DNA of 64,000 nt from Ohtaekwangia sp036786105 (GTDB lineage: Bacteria > Bacteroidota > Bacteroidia > Cytophagales > Cyclobacteriaceae): the NCBI RefSeq assembly GCF_036786105.1, contig NZ_DAIQRQ010000021.1:14582-78581 (forward strand). Direction: 5' to 3'. The notes beneath the pieces were generated by a model, which ran no database searches, had not been told where the DNA came from, and saw only the letters and a program-made list of their open reading frames with translations. A program made the translations under genes and the position numbers. Shown piece after piece: positions 9,001 to 16,111 of the stretch; within the stretch, counting starts at the first letter, position 1, and every line of letters starts with the position of its first letter.

Positions 9001-10792
9001 AAATGCTTTGGTTCAGGATATTCAAAATGAAATACCCATAACAGGATCATTTACAGGAACGAGTATTTGTACTGGATGCAATACCTCTCAATCTATGTTT
9101 TCTTATAATGAGTCCGTCATTACAGATACCAATGGTAACGGCGTTAATGATATAAATGATGGTTATTTGGATTTTCCACTCAATAGCAATACTGAAACTT
9201 TAACAACGGGAAGGGGCTATGCAATATTTGTTCGTGGGAATATAGATCCTATTGCTTCGAGGGGCAATGCCCTGTGGGACGTACGTAATCCAATAAATGC
9301 CGGAGCTGTTAACTTTACTCCGCTGGTTTCCTATACGTCTTCAGGTAACAATGCCAATGACGGTTGGAATCTTGTTGGTAATCCGTACCCTTCAACAATA
9401 GATTGGAATGCTTCTACCGGGTGGACGAAAACAGGATTGAATAACACTATATACATGGCCGATAATTCTGTAAGTCCACTGGTATATGCTACATTTAATG
9501 GTACAGTAGGCACAAATGGAGGAAGCAGATATATACCCATTGGGCAAGCGTTTTTTGTAAAAAGCAACGGAGGCCCTATTACATTTAGCTGCTCGGAGTC
9601 TGTGAAAGCCCCATCCAGTCAGGGTATTTTTTTTAGGGAGGCTACACCATCCAATTTATTGAGAGTAACTCTGAGCCAGGGTAATTACCGGGATGAGACC
9701 GTGATTCATTTCCGTGAAGATGCGACTGAGCAATTTGATAGCCATGCTGATGCTTATAAACTCCCGAATGAGATTTTCAATCTCTCAACCGTACTAAAAA
9801 GCGGTCAAAAAGCGTCAATAAATTCGTTACCTTTTTTGAAATGTGAGAATGACATTTCATTGGATATATCCAATGCCGGGGAGGGGCATTACAAGCTGAT
9901 TTTTTCAGAGATTGAATCATTTGATAATGGGGCAACAATATCACTCCTCGATAATTTTTTGGGCAGGCGAATCAATCTGAATGAGTTCACTATATATGAT
10001 TTCGATATAACGTCTGATGTAAAAAGCTTTGGCATGAAGAGATTTGTTGTTCGGATTTCTCCCAAGCCACATGAACTGGATATTTTCAGTCAGGACATAA
10101 TATGCAAAGGAAATGATGCTTTAATAACCATTAAAGGTACTGAGTATAATAGTTATGCAGCCAAATTGAATGATTCTGTTATGGACAGTGTCTATGGCTA
10201 TACCGGATCCATCACGCTACGAATTCCACAACAGAAATTGAATGCGGGAATAAATGAAATCTCCCTACTTGGCTGGTCTAATCAATGCAACGCCGTTCCT
10301 GCTTTTAGGTATTATATTCCTCTTCATGTTGAAGAAATTCAACAAGCCGCAATTGAGATTCAAGATAACATGCAATTAGTGTCAAATTATAAAAGTGGAA
10401 ACACTTGGTATTATAACGGTTTGATTAAGGGAACAGATGTTACGTTACCTATTGAAGCTTTTGGAATGTATGAGTTGGTGGTGGAATCAAAAGGGTGTTT
10501 AACGAAAACAAGTAAAGAAATCATAGCGTCAGAAAATTCTTCGCTACCTGGCCTGATCATTTATCCAAATCCGGTTACTTATGGCAAACTTTTGACAATA
10601 AAGTTGGAGGAAGCTGATTGTAAGAGCGTATTTGTTACTAACTCCTTGGGTAACAGGGTGGGGCAGGTTGATCTGAGACCGAGTGAAAACCAGGGATACA
10701 TAGGAACATTTGATTTAAGTCTATTTCCTTCAGGACTTTATTTCATTAATTTTGATGGAGAAATCAGTATTAAGGTACTAAACTTAAAATGA
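6017..10792 (+). CDS. Large secreted T9SS cargo protein (type A sorting domain)
   Basis: I take the start at the ATG at 6017 (1591 residues) because it begins directly with a signal peptide (MNTINYLKATS to the AQ cleavage site near residue 25); an earlier in-frame ATG at 5987 would put 10 polar residues in front. The body is Gly/Asn/Thr-rich beta-strand repeat sequence of the kind that folds as a long beta-helix stalk, beginning with a NATSTWIGGVIP motif common in Bacteroidota surface proteins. NLVGNPYPSTIDW marks a domain often found before the end of such proteins. The last 75 residues (IIYPNPVTYGKLLTI, then FPSGLYFI) form a type A C-terminal domain for type IX secretion. It lies inside the exosortase/polysaccharide locus, and its stop overlaps the next ORF by 4 bases. 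Function is unknown; adhesion or matrix structure is likely. Confidence 0.85.
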   Translation: MNTINYLKATSIVCVLLSTSQIQAQTITSNQDGPWNATSTWIGGVIPTTTNSTSIVVNHNVSIPSGYSVTVDGLTLNGQLTINTGGTLSLLSQTSPGFVQNHVYGTLVRQNTSNLTGATGSNLIFESGSTYNHLFTTTQGAVPLAFWNANSTVLIQGYTSVTTATAAGNWSQPFGNVTWNCISQTGTFNMNGLLTTVTGNLRILNTGTGIFQMATSQNPTVSIGGNLSIEGNSRVRLSTTGAAPGTVYNITGSFMYSSVNPSGSDITTSGVCTLNIYDFNMDAAGGLLAISRNGIGSLNIIHNYELIGGTFSEIGVGSGNINFIGPNLAHTFSNTGTISTASLLRYTLPASHSLRVLGESQIMGGAGSSLTVGGTLIVESENSTGAIITGSGTGVGNIRVVTRTFNVGSRIVYGGSNPQFIGNGHPSASGVDAEIDNASGVSIELGTPASLTLGRDLYVTNGNLTIANDNLVVSRDAHLNGGNLILATLTTTARSVQVNGNLDLSGGNVEVNSGNGNAIVIINGTLSGTNNIVFNGNNCNLQINGTGNLGRDFPLQGPASIEAITVNRAAGTVVFSQNVTTLNLTISNGNVDMNAPLVVNDDLNLATGTTLFIEDQVLELRSQFNNRLSGGYISSNENSTLNILNAGTLGTLTFSPTGNSLGSFLLNRPTGGTLVTLNSELTVLNTFTLADGIFNNISGLTFGSGAAVTRNSAASFTSTSLAPSGGPYNLTYTGGSMLTGVEIKGAVNNITCSAGTVTLTSSLLAQGEFTLTSGTFTCGINPVSIASLRNLTGTFNAPRSTLTISGNILNNSTFNRNNGTIVFNGNTTIAGAVNPSFQNIVINGSLTAPAVLNVHGAFTNEGNFVAGNGTVAFLGTASVSQVISGGSITRFNNMTVSNTTAAPDVRIENRQELIGVLTLATNATVDADGGTNSGVFTVLSTSDNPSIGGAIAALSGTAQVQGNVTIQRYMSIEGGSNSPFFNNGRIYRYISSPVQNALVQDIQNEIPITGSFTGTSICTGCNTSQSMFSYNESVITDTNGNGVNDINDGYLDFPLNSNTETLTTGRGYAIFVRGNIDPIASRGNALWDVRNPINAGAVNFTPLVSYTSSGNNANDGWNLVGNPYPSTIDWNASTGWTKTGLNNTIYMADNSVSPLVYATFNGTVGTNGGSRYIPIGQAFFVKSNGGPITFSCSESVKAPSSQGIFFREATPSNLLRVTLSQGNYRDETVIHFREDATEQFDSHADAYKLPNEIFNLSTVLKSGQKASINSLPFLKCENDISLDISNAGEGHYKLIFSEIESFDNGATISLLDNFLGRRINLNEFTIYDFDITSDVKSFGMKRFVVRISPKPHELDIFSQDIICKGNDALITIKGTEYNSYAAKLNDSVMDSVYGYTGSITLRIPQQKLNAGINEISLLGWSNQCNAVPAFRYYIPLHVEEIQQAAIEIQDNMQLVSNYKSGNTWYYNGLIKGTDVTLPIEAFGMYELVVESKGCLTKTSKEIIASENSSLPGLIIYPNPVTYGKLLTIKLEEADCKSVFVTNSLGNRVGQVDLRPSENQGYIGTFDLSLFPSGLYFINFDGEISIKVLNLK

Positions 10793-10986
10793 TGCGGAGG
10801 TATAGACTCGTTTTTGCCGTTATGTTTTGTTTTACAAGCTTAACTCTTTTTGGGCAACCGGGGAACCCAACTACAGACCCGGACGCTGGAGCGGTACCAA
10901 TAACAGGTATTGAATGGCTTATAGCAGGAGGTTGTGCTTTAGGGTTGAGGAAGCTTTTGGGTTTTAAAAAGCTTTCAAAAGAATAA
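10789..10986 (+). CDS. Short secreted protein with candidate exosortase sorting signal (PID-CTERM-like)
   Basis: A 65-residue protein made of little more than two sorting signals. Residues 1-23 are a signal peptide ending at LFGQ. A short Pro/Asp/Thr linker follows. Residues 37-40 read PITG, then a single hydrophobic segment (IEWLIAGGCALGL) and a basic tail (RKLLGFKKLSKE). This is the tripartite layout of exosortase substrates: recognition motif, membrane helix, basic end. It resembles the Bacteroidota PID-CTERM signal with Thr in place of Asp. Its start overlaps the preceding T9SS cargo stop (ATGA), and the exosortase gene lies 6.4 kb upstream on the same strand. Substrate status is inference. 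Confidence 0.65.
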   Translation: MMRRYRLVFAVMFCFTSLTLFGQPGNPTTDPDAGAVPITGIEWLIAGGCALGLRKLLGFKKLSKE

Positions 10987-11006
10987 GTGATTTAAAAACA
11001 TCGTCC

Positions 11007-12908
11007 TTGTTTAATCAAATTGTAAACCGGCTTACCTTTTTGCCCAGGTGGGTTATTATTTTAATCGACCTGCTGGTAGTGTCATTGTCTTTGGCATTAG
11101 CTTTTTTTCTCAGGTTTAATTTTAATTGGAAGACCATTGCGGTATTTAGCCCGCACTATACTATCCCCCTGGCGCTTTTGGTTTCATTAGTGTCAACACT
11201 TATTACGAAATCATACGCTGGAATCGTCCGTTACACCGGTATACAGGATGCAGTCAGAATCCTGTACACGGAGTTCCTGAGCGTTTCTATTCTTACTGCT
11301 TTAAATCTGATTTACTTTTACAACTTCAGTAAAAATCTCATTCCCTTTTCGGTAATCTTTATTTCATTTTTTGTTTCATCATTACTCTTATACCAATATA
11401 GGCTTATAGTAAAAAGCATCTTCAACCACTATAAGTCTCGATTTCCGAATAAAATTCCTGTGCTGATTTTTGGAGCAGGCGTTGCTGGTTTTTTAACAAA
11501 ACAGGCAATAGAGTCTGATATGACCGGTCAATACAAATTGGTAGGTATAATTGACGATGACCCTAAAAAAAATGGAAAGGATATTAATGGGACAAAAATA
11601 TATAGCTATGACAAGCTTACGGAGCTCGTTAATAAATTTAAAGTAAAGAAAATTGTAATTGCTGTCAGAAACCTTTCAATCGATCGGAAGAATGAAATTG
11701 TAGATGATGCTTTGAATCATTTGATTCGGGTTAGTTATGTAACGTCTTTTGATAAATGGCTAAAGAATGATTGGGACGTTAAAGAAATACGGGACATTAA
11801 CATTGAGGATCTTCTCGGTAGGGAAGTGATAAAATTAAATAACAAAGCTATTGAAGAAGATGTGCAGGGAAAAATCATTTGTATTACCGGCGCAGCGGGC
11901 TCAATCGGATCCGAACTGGCAAGACAGATACTGAACTTTAAACCGTCAACGCTGATCTTGATTGATCAGGCGGAATCTCCGCTATATGAAATTGAACGGG
12001 AGCTGCGGAATAAGAACAAGCAAACAAGAATCTTTGTATTCATAGCCGATGTTTGTAACAAAATAAGAATAAGAAGAATCTTTGAAGAGTTTCGCCCGGA
12101 GATGCTTTTCCATGCAGCAGCTTATAAACATGTTCCGCTCATGGAGAGTAATCCGTCAGAAGCGGTAAGCGTTAATATTTTTGGCACCCGATTGCTGGCC
12201 GATCTTGCTATCGAATTCAAGGTAAAGAAGTTCGTTATGATCTCTACGGATAAGGCTGTCAATCCTACAAACGTAATGGGGTGTACAAAGAGAATTGCTG
12301 AGATTTATGTTCAATCTCTCGATAGACATCTTGAAAGGATGGGCATAGCCAAGACGTCTTTTGTAACCACGCGATTTGGCAATGTCCTGGGATCCAATGG
12401 TTCAGTCATTCCTATTTTTAAAGAGCAAATAAAAAAGGGAGGACCTGTTACGGTTACTCACCCTGAAATAACCAGATTTTTCATGACTATTCCAGAAGCA
12501 TGCGAACTGGTAATAGAGGCTGGTGTTATGGGACGAGGAGGTGAGATTTTTATTTTTGATATGGGAAAACCTGTAAAAATCTACGATTTAGCCCGCAGGA
12601 TGATTAAGCTATCTGGCAAAGAGCTAAATAAGGATATAGAGATAGTATTTACTGGTTTGAGGGATGGCGAGAAACTCTATGAAGAACTGCTGAATGATCA
12701 GGAGAATACAATTGCAACGCACCATGAAAAGATATTAAAGGCAAAAGTATCTGAGTATATGTATGAGGAGATTTGCAAGAGCCTTGATTTACTAGAGGAT
12801 TTTATCGAGGATAGAAACGAACACAAAATGGTAACGTTAATGAAGGAAATTGTTCCTGAATACAAAAGCAACTACTCTCGTTTCGAAATTTTGGATGTAA
12901 GTAGTTAA
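11007..12908 (+). CDS. Membrane-bound nucleotide-sugar 4,6-dehydratase (PglF/CapD/FlaA1 family)
   Basis: A 633-residue protein of normal length for the membrane-bound PglF/WbpM/CapD group. Residues about 12-130 carry four membrane helices. A first Rossmann domain starts at IFGAGVAGF (near 155). The catalytic short-chain dehydrogenase domain starts with ITGAAGSIGSEL (near 290), and STDKAVNPTNVMGCTK (near 412) contains the M-x3-K pair that replaces Y-x3-K in this family. These enzymes turn UDP-GlcNAc into the 4-keto-6-deoxy sugar that the PglE-like aminotransferase uses. Translation appears to begin at TTG (11007); there is no earlier ATG. The gene ends the envelope locus and is followed at once by a strong hairpin. 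Confidence 0.87.
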   Translation: MFNQIVNRLTFLPRWVIILIDLLVVSLSLALAFFLRFNFNWKTIAVFSPHYTIPLALLVSLVSTLITKSYAGIVRYTGIQDAVRILYTEFLSVSILTALNLIYFYNFSKNLIPFSVIFISFFVSSLLLYQYRLIVKSIFNHYKSRFPNKIPVLIFGAGVAGFLTKQAIESDMTGQYKLVGIIDDDPKKNGKDINGTKIYSYDKLTELVNKFKVKKIVIAVRNLSIDRKNEIVDDALNHLIRVSYVTSFDKWLKNDWDVKEIRDINIEDLLGREVIKLNNKAIEEDVQGKIICITGAAGSIGSELARQILNFKPSTLILIDQAESPLYEIERELRNKNKQTRIFVFIADVCNKIRIRRIFEEFRPEMLFHAAAYKHVPLMESNPSEAVSVNIFGTRLLADLAIEFKVKKFVMISTDKAVNPTNVMGCTKRIAEIYVQSLDRHLERMGIAKTSFVTTRFGNVLGSNGSVIPIFKEQIKKGGPVTVTHPEITRFFMTIPEACELVIEAGVMGRGGEIFIFDMGKPVKIYDLARRMIKLSGKELNKDIEIVFTGLRDGEKLYEELLNDQENTIATHHEKILKAKVSEYMYEEICKSLDLLEDFIEDRNEHKMVTLMKEIVPEYKSNYSRFEILDVSS

Positions 12909-12910
12909 AA

Positions 12911-12948
12911 AAACAAACGGACAACTTTATCAGGTTGTCCGTTTGTTT
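12911..12948 (+). terminator. Bidirectional hairpin terminator between convergent genes
   Basis: A perfect 15-bp stem (12911-12925 with 12934-12948) and an 8-nt loop. Runs of A before and T after the core let it serve both the dehydratase gene on the plus strand and the DUF6089 gene on the minus strand, whose stop lies 12 bases beyond. Confidence 0.9.
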
Positions 12949-12960
12949 TTTGTTTCTGTT

Positions 12961-13827
12961 CTAAGGCCTTCTATAATAGTATTTTCGTTTTCGATTGTAG
13001 AGCTTCCGTTGTGAATCTTGAAAAATTTCGGTCGGGAGATAGTATTGCAGCGTGATATTTGCTAAAAAGTATCCGTCATTCTTATTGGGATTTCCTCTTA
13101 CACCCTGTTGAGAGGGGATTGGGGGCTGGGTACCAATTTCAACTCTCCGATCTGAAAGAGCTCTTGAAAGATCGCTTTTTAAAGTTGATGCTTCCGGATA
13201 CCTCCTTACGCTTACATCATCCAGATGGTCGGTGAAGGTTATTCTATATCCACCTTCTATCAAAATATTAAAGAAAGGATCGAGTTTAATACGTGCACCC
13301 AAACCAATCGGAATCACAGGAGTGACTCTACTATATCCACTGCCTTCGGTCTGTAGAGGTTCAAGTGCATAAGTTTTCCCTTTGTACTCAGCCTTTGGAT
13401 TAAAATATAATAGACCTATACCAGCAAAAGCATGCAAATTTATTTGCGACCGTTGATAAAACCGAAGCCCCACAGGACTAAGATTCAAAACCCCGAGCGC
13501 ACTTAATTCAATGTTGCTTGACTTGAATGAAAGATTTCTCTCTTGTCTGTCATCATTTGCTTTTGCGTCGTTACCTGAGATTTGAAAAAATGTAAGCGTG
13601 GTACGGACGCTTATGCGCTCACGCAAATAGTACTCAGCATTTGCAGCGATGTTAAACTTCAGGGCACCAAATTCTCCAGGGTTAACCATTTCGCCATAGT
13701 AATTGGCTGTTCCGGAACCAAAACCGACAAGCAAATTTCTATTTCTCCTTGTAGAGTAAAAGCTTTGCGCTTCCATGAAGGAGGGGATCAGACAAATAGC
13801 AACGAGAAACCAAAGGAGCCTTTTCAT
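12961..13827 (-). CDS. DUF6089-type outer-membrane beta-barrel protein
   Basis: A 288-residue exported protein with a signal peptide (residues 1-20, ending MEAQ). The rest is made of alternating amphipathic strands with many Tyr/Phe and Arg residues, and motifs such as GTANYYGEM and FAGIGLLYFNP that recur in the Bacteroidota DUF6089 family of predicted outer-membrane beta barrels. No enzymatic motif is visible. The gene stands alone on the minus strand; sucC lies 63 bases upstream in the same direction, so they might be co-transcribed. The molecular role is unknown. Confidence 0.75.
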   Translation of the reverse strand: MKRLLWFLVAICLIPSFMEAQSFYSTRRNRNLLVGFGSGTANYYGEMVNPGEFGALKFNIAANAEYYLRERISVRTTLTFFQISGNDAKANDDRQERNLSFKSSNIELSALGVLNLSPVGLRFYQRSQINLHAFAGIGLLYFNPKAEYKGKTYALEPLQTEGSGYSRVTPVIPIGLGARIKLDPFFNILIEGGYRITFTDHLDDVSVRRYPEASTLKSDLSRALSDRRVEIGTQPPIPSQQGVRGNPNKNDGYFLANITLQYYLPTEIFQDSQRKLYNRKRKYYYRRP

Positions 13828-13890
13828 TGATCGGGTTTACGGTCAAAGTTTATACAATATAGCAATTTTGACAGGCTATGTCAGAAAACT

Positions 13891-15102
13891 CTATGCCAAT
13901 ACTTCTTTTACTCGCTGAGCCGCATCTTTCAGCACGATAGCTGAATACACTTTAAGCCCCGATTGTTCGATGATTTTTGCTCCTTCTTCCGCATTCGTTC
14001 CCTGTAATCTTACAATAATTGGCACTTTAATGTCTCCAATCTTTTTATAGGCTTCTACTACACCATTGGCTACACGGTCGCAGCGAACAATACCCCCAAA
14101 TATATTAATCAGGATGGCTTTTACATTTGGATCCTTCAGAATTATGCGGAAACCGGCTTCTACTGTTTCGGCATTGGCACCACCACCTACGTCAAGGAAG
14201 TTTGCAGGCTCACCGCCCGACAACTTGATAATGTCCATGGTAGCCATTGCCAAACCGGCACCATTAACCATACAACCAACGTTACCATCGAGTTTTACAT
14301 AGTTCAATCCGGCTGTACCAGCCTCAACTTCCAATGGATCTTCTTCTGAGATGTCGCGAAGTTCTGCAAGGTCTTTATGACGATAAAGGGCGTTATCATC
14401 CAGATTCACTTTTGCATCAACTGCAAGAATCTTATTATCAGATGTTTTCAATAACGGGTTGATCTCAAACATAGAAGCATCCAGTCCGAGATAGGCATTG
14501 TAAAGTGAATTGATGAACTTTACACCTTCTTTGAAGGCATTACCTTCCCAACCAAGAGAAAAGGCAATCTTGCGGGCCTGGAATGGCTGAAGACCCAACA
14601 GCGGATCAATCCACTCTTTGATAATTTTTTCAGGATGAGTTTCTGCTACTTCCTCGATGTTCATACCGCCTTCTGTTGAAGCCATAATTACCGGGCAACC
14701 TTTTGAACGGTCGAGCAGAATGCTCATATAATATTCTTTTGGTTCGCTTTCACCGGGATAATAAACATCTTCGGCAATCAGAACCTTATTTACTTTTTTA
14801 CCTTCCGGACCAGTCTGAATTGTTACCAGCGTACCACCCAGAATAGCTTTTACCTTATCAGGAACTTCATTTATACCTTTGGCCAGAACAACTCCTCTGG
14901 AGCCGGTTTCTTTCACGGTACCTTTCCCACGTCCTCCCGCATGTATCTGAGACTTAACGACAAACCACTTCGTGCCTGTTTCAGCTTGCAATTCTTTTGC
15001 TGCACTTACAGCGCTGTCAGGGGTATCTGCCACGATGCCTCGTTGAACTGCCACTCCATATTTCTTAAGAATTTCTTTGCCTTGGTATTCGTGAATGTTC
15101 AT
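13891..15102 (-). CDS. sucC: Succinate-CoA ligase (ADP-forming), beta subunit
   Basis: A 403-residue protein close to the family's usual ~390. MNIHEYQGKEIL is the hallmark N terminus. The ATP-grasp domain shows HAGGRGKG (near 55) and EINPL (near 213). The C-terminal CoA-ligase domain includes DVGGGANAETV and FGGIVRCDRVANG, which holds the phosphohistidine of the alpha subunit. The complex converts succinyl-CoA to succinate with nucleotide triphosphate formation in the TCA cycle. The alpha subunit (sucD) is not adjacent, which is common in this phylum. Aconitase and PEP carboxykinase elsewhere in the window belong to linked central metabolism. Confidence 0.95.
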   Translation of the reverse strand: MNIHEYQGKEILKKYGVAVQRGIVADTPDSAVSAAKELQAETGTKWFVVKSQIHAGGRGKGTVKETGSRGVVLAKGINEVPDKVKAILGGTLVTIQTGPEGKKVNKVLIAEDVYYPGESEPKEYYMSILLDRSKGCPVIMASTEGGMNIEEVAETHPEKIIKEWIDPLLGLQPFQARKIAFSLGWEGNAFKEGVKFINSLYNAYLGLDASMFEINPLLKTSDNKILAVDAKVNLDDNALYRHKDLAELRDISEEDPLEVEAGTAGLNYVKLDGNVGCMVNGAGLAMATMDIIKLSGGEPANFLDVGGGANAETVEAGFRIILKDPNVKAILINIFGGIVRCDRVANGVVEAYKKIGDIKVPIIVRLQGTNAEEGAKIIEQSGLKVYSAIVLKDAAQRVKEVLA

Positions 15103-15172
15103 TGCATTTTTTGTTTTGGGCGAAACTAGCGTATTTAAAGCTTTATTTCAAAGGGAATATATATAATTAGCG

Positions 15173-15829
15173 ATGTTACGAGCAACGCAGATAGAAAAAT
15201 CGTATGGACAATTAAAGGTGCTGAAAGGCGTGGATCTCGAAGTAAGCCAGGGTGAAGTAGTGGCTATTGTTGGAGCTTCCGGAGCAGGCAAAAGTACGTT
15301 GCTACATATTCTGGGAACGCTGGATACACCGGATAAAGGCAGTATACATATCCAGGGGCAAAACGTATTTGCACAGTCAGCCAAGAACTTAGCAGCGTTC
15401 AGGAACCGTTCTATCGGATTTGTTTTTCAGTTTCATAATCTGTTGCCGGAATTTTCTGCTCTTGAAAATGTGCTGATACCGGGATTGATCAGGAACCTGC
15501 AAAGTGAAACTGATATGCGAAAGCGGGCGGAAGAATTGTTATCGATGCTCGGACTAAGCTCGCGCATGCATCATAAGCCATCAGAATTGTCAGGAGGAGA
15601 GCAGCAGCGTACGGCTGTAGCACGGGCACTCATTAACGCCCCAGCCATTATTCTGGCCGATGAGCCCAGCGGAAATCTGGATTCCAAAAATGCGTTGGAG
15701 CTTCATTCTCTTTTCTTTCAACTTCGGGAGGAGCTAAAGCAGACATTCATTATCGTTACGCATAACGAAGAGCTTTCCAAAATGGCTGACCGGAGAATTG
15801 AGATAAAGGACGGAATTGTGAGCCAGTAA
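15173..15829 (+). CDS. LolD-like ABC transporter ATP-binding protein
   Basis: A 218-residue ATPase of the LolD/MacB branch. Walker A is GASGAGKST (33-41), the Q-loop is FQFHNLLPEF, the signature is LSGGEQQR, and Walker B is IILADEPSGNLD, followed by an H-loop His in IVTHNEE. Members power lipoprotein release or efflux with a FtsX-like permease. No permease gene is nearby, so the partner must be encoded elsewhere. It diverges from sucC with a 70-base shared upstream region. A hairpin follows the stop. Confidence 0.88.
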   Translation: MLRATQIEKSYGQLKVLKGVDLEVSQGEVVAIVGASGAGKSTLLHILGTLDTPDKGSIHIQGQNVFAQSAKNLAAFRNRSIGFVFQFHNLLPEFSALENVLIPGLIRNLQSETDMRKRAEELLSMLGLSSRMHHKPSELSGGEQQRTAVARALINAPAIILADEPSGNLDSKNALELHSLFFQLREELKQTFIIVTHNEELSKMADRRIEIKDGIVSQ

Positions 15830-15941
15830 AAAATAAAAGAAGAGAACCCAGCACTTCCAACTTCGTTGACCTTGGTTCTCTCTTTTCTTGATTAAGCAGG
15901 TTTGAGTAGGCTCCGCTTATTTCTTTTTGTAACCCTAAATG
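15828..15941 (-). ncRNA. Candidate small RNA on the minus strand
   Basis: Read on the minus strand, a TATATTTG box at 15947-15954 matches the Bacteroidota -7 promoter consensus TAnnTTTG. About 110 bases downstream there is a stem (agagaacc/ggttctct) followed by a T-rich tract, which is terminator-like. The stretch between is non-coding on both strands and holds a small hairpin at about 15895-15917. No clear -33 TTTG is visible, which weakens the promoter call. The size and isolated promoter-terminator unit would suit a small RNA; a 6S-like RNA is one possibility but I cannot recognise the family. Confidence 0.3.
15835..15890. terminator. Hairpin terminator after the LolD-like gene (bidirectional)
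   Basis: The 8-bp stem agagaacc (15841-15848) pairs with ggttctct (15874-15881), with A-rich sequence on the left and T-rich sequence on the right. It can end the plus-strand ATPase transcript and also a minus-strand RNA starting near 15941; the T tract is longer on the minus strand and overlaps the ATPase stop codon. Confidence 0.65.
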
Positions 15942-16111
15942 TGATACAAATATATAGCGATCACAGAAGGTAATTTTTTGAGACTAAGCCTATAAAGCAC
16001 GGTGTAAGAAGATGGAATTATCTCCACAATATGCTGATCAAAATTCCCAAAATGTACCTGAGAGGAGCGAAACCTTACGAGTAATCTTACCTGGAAAAAC
16101 GCACGAACGAA

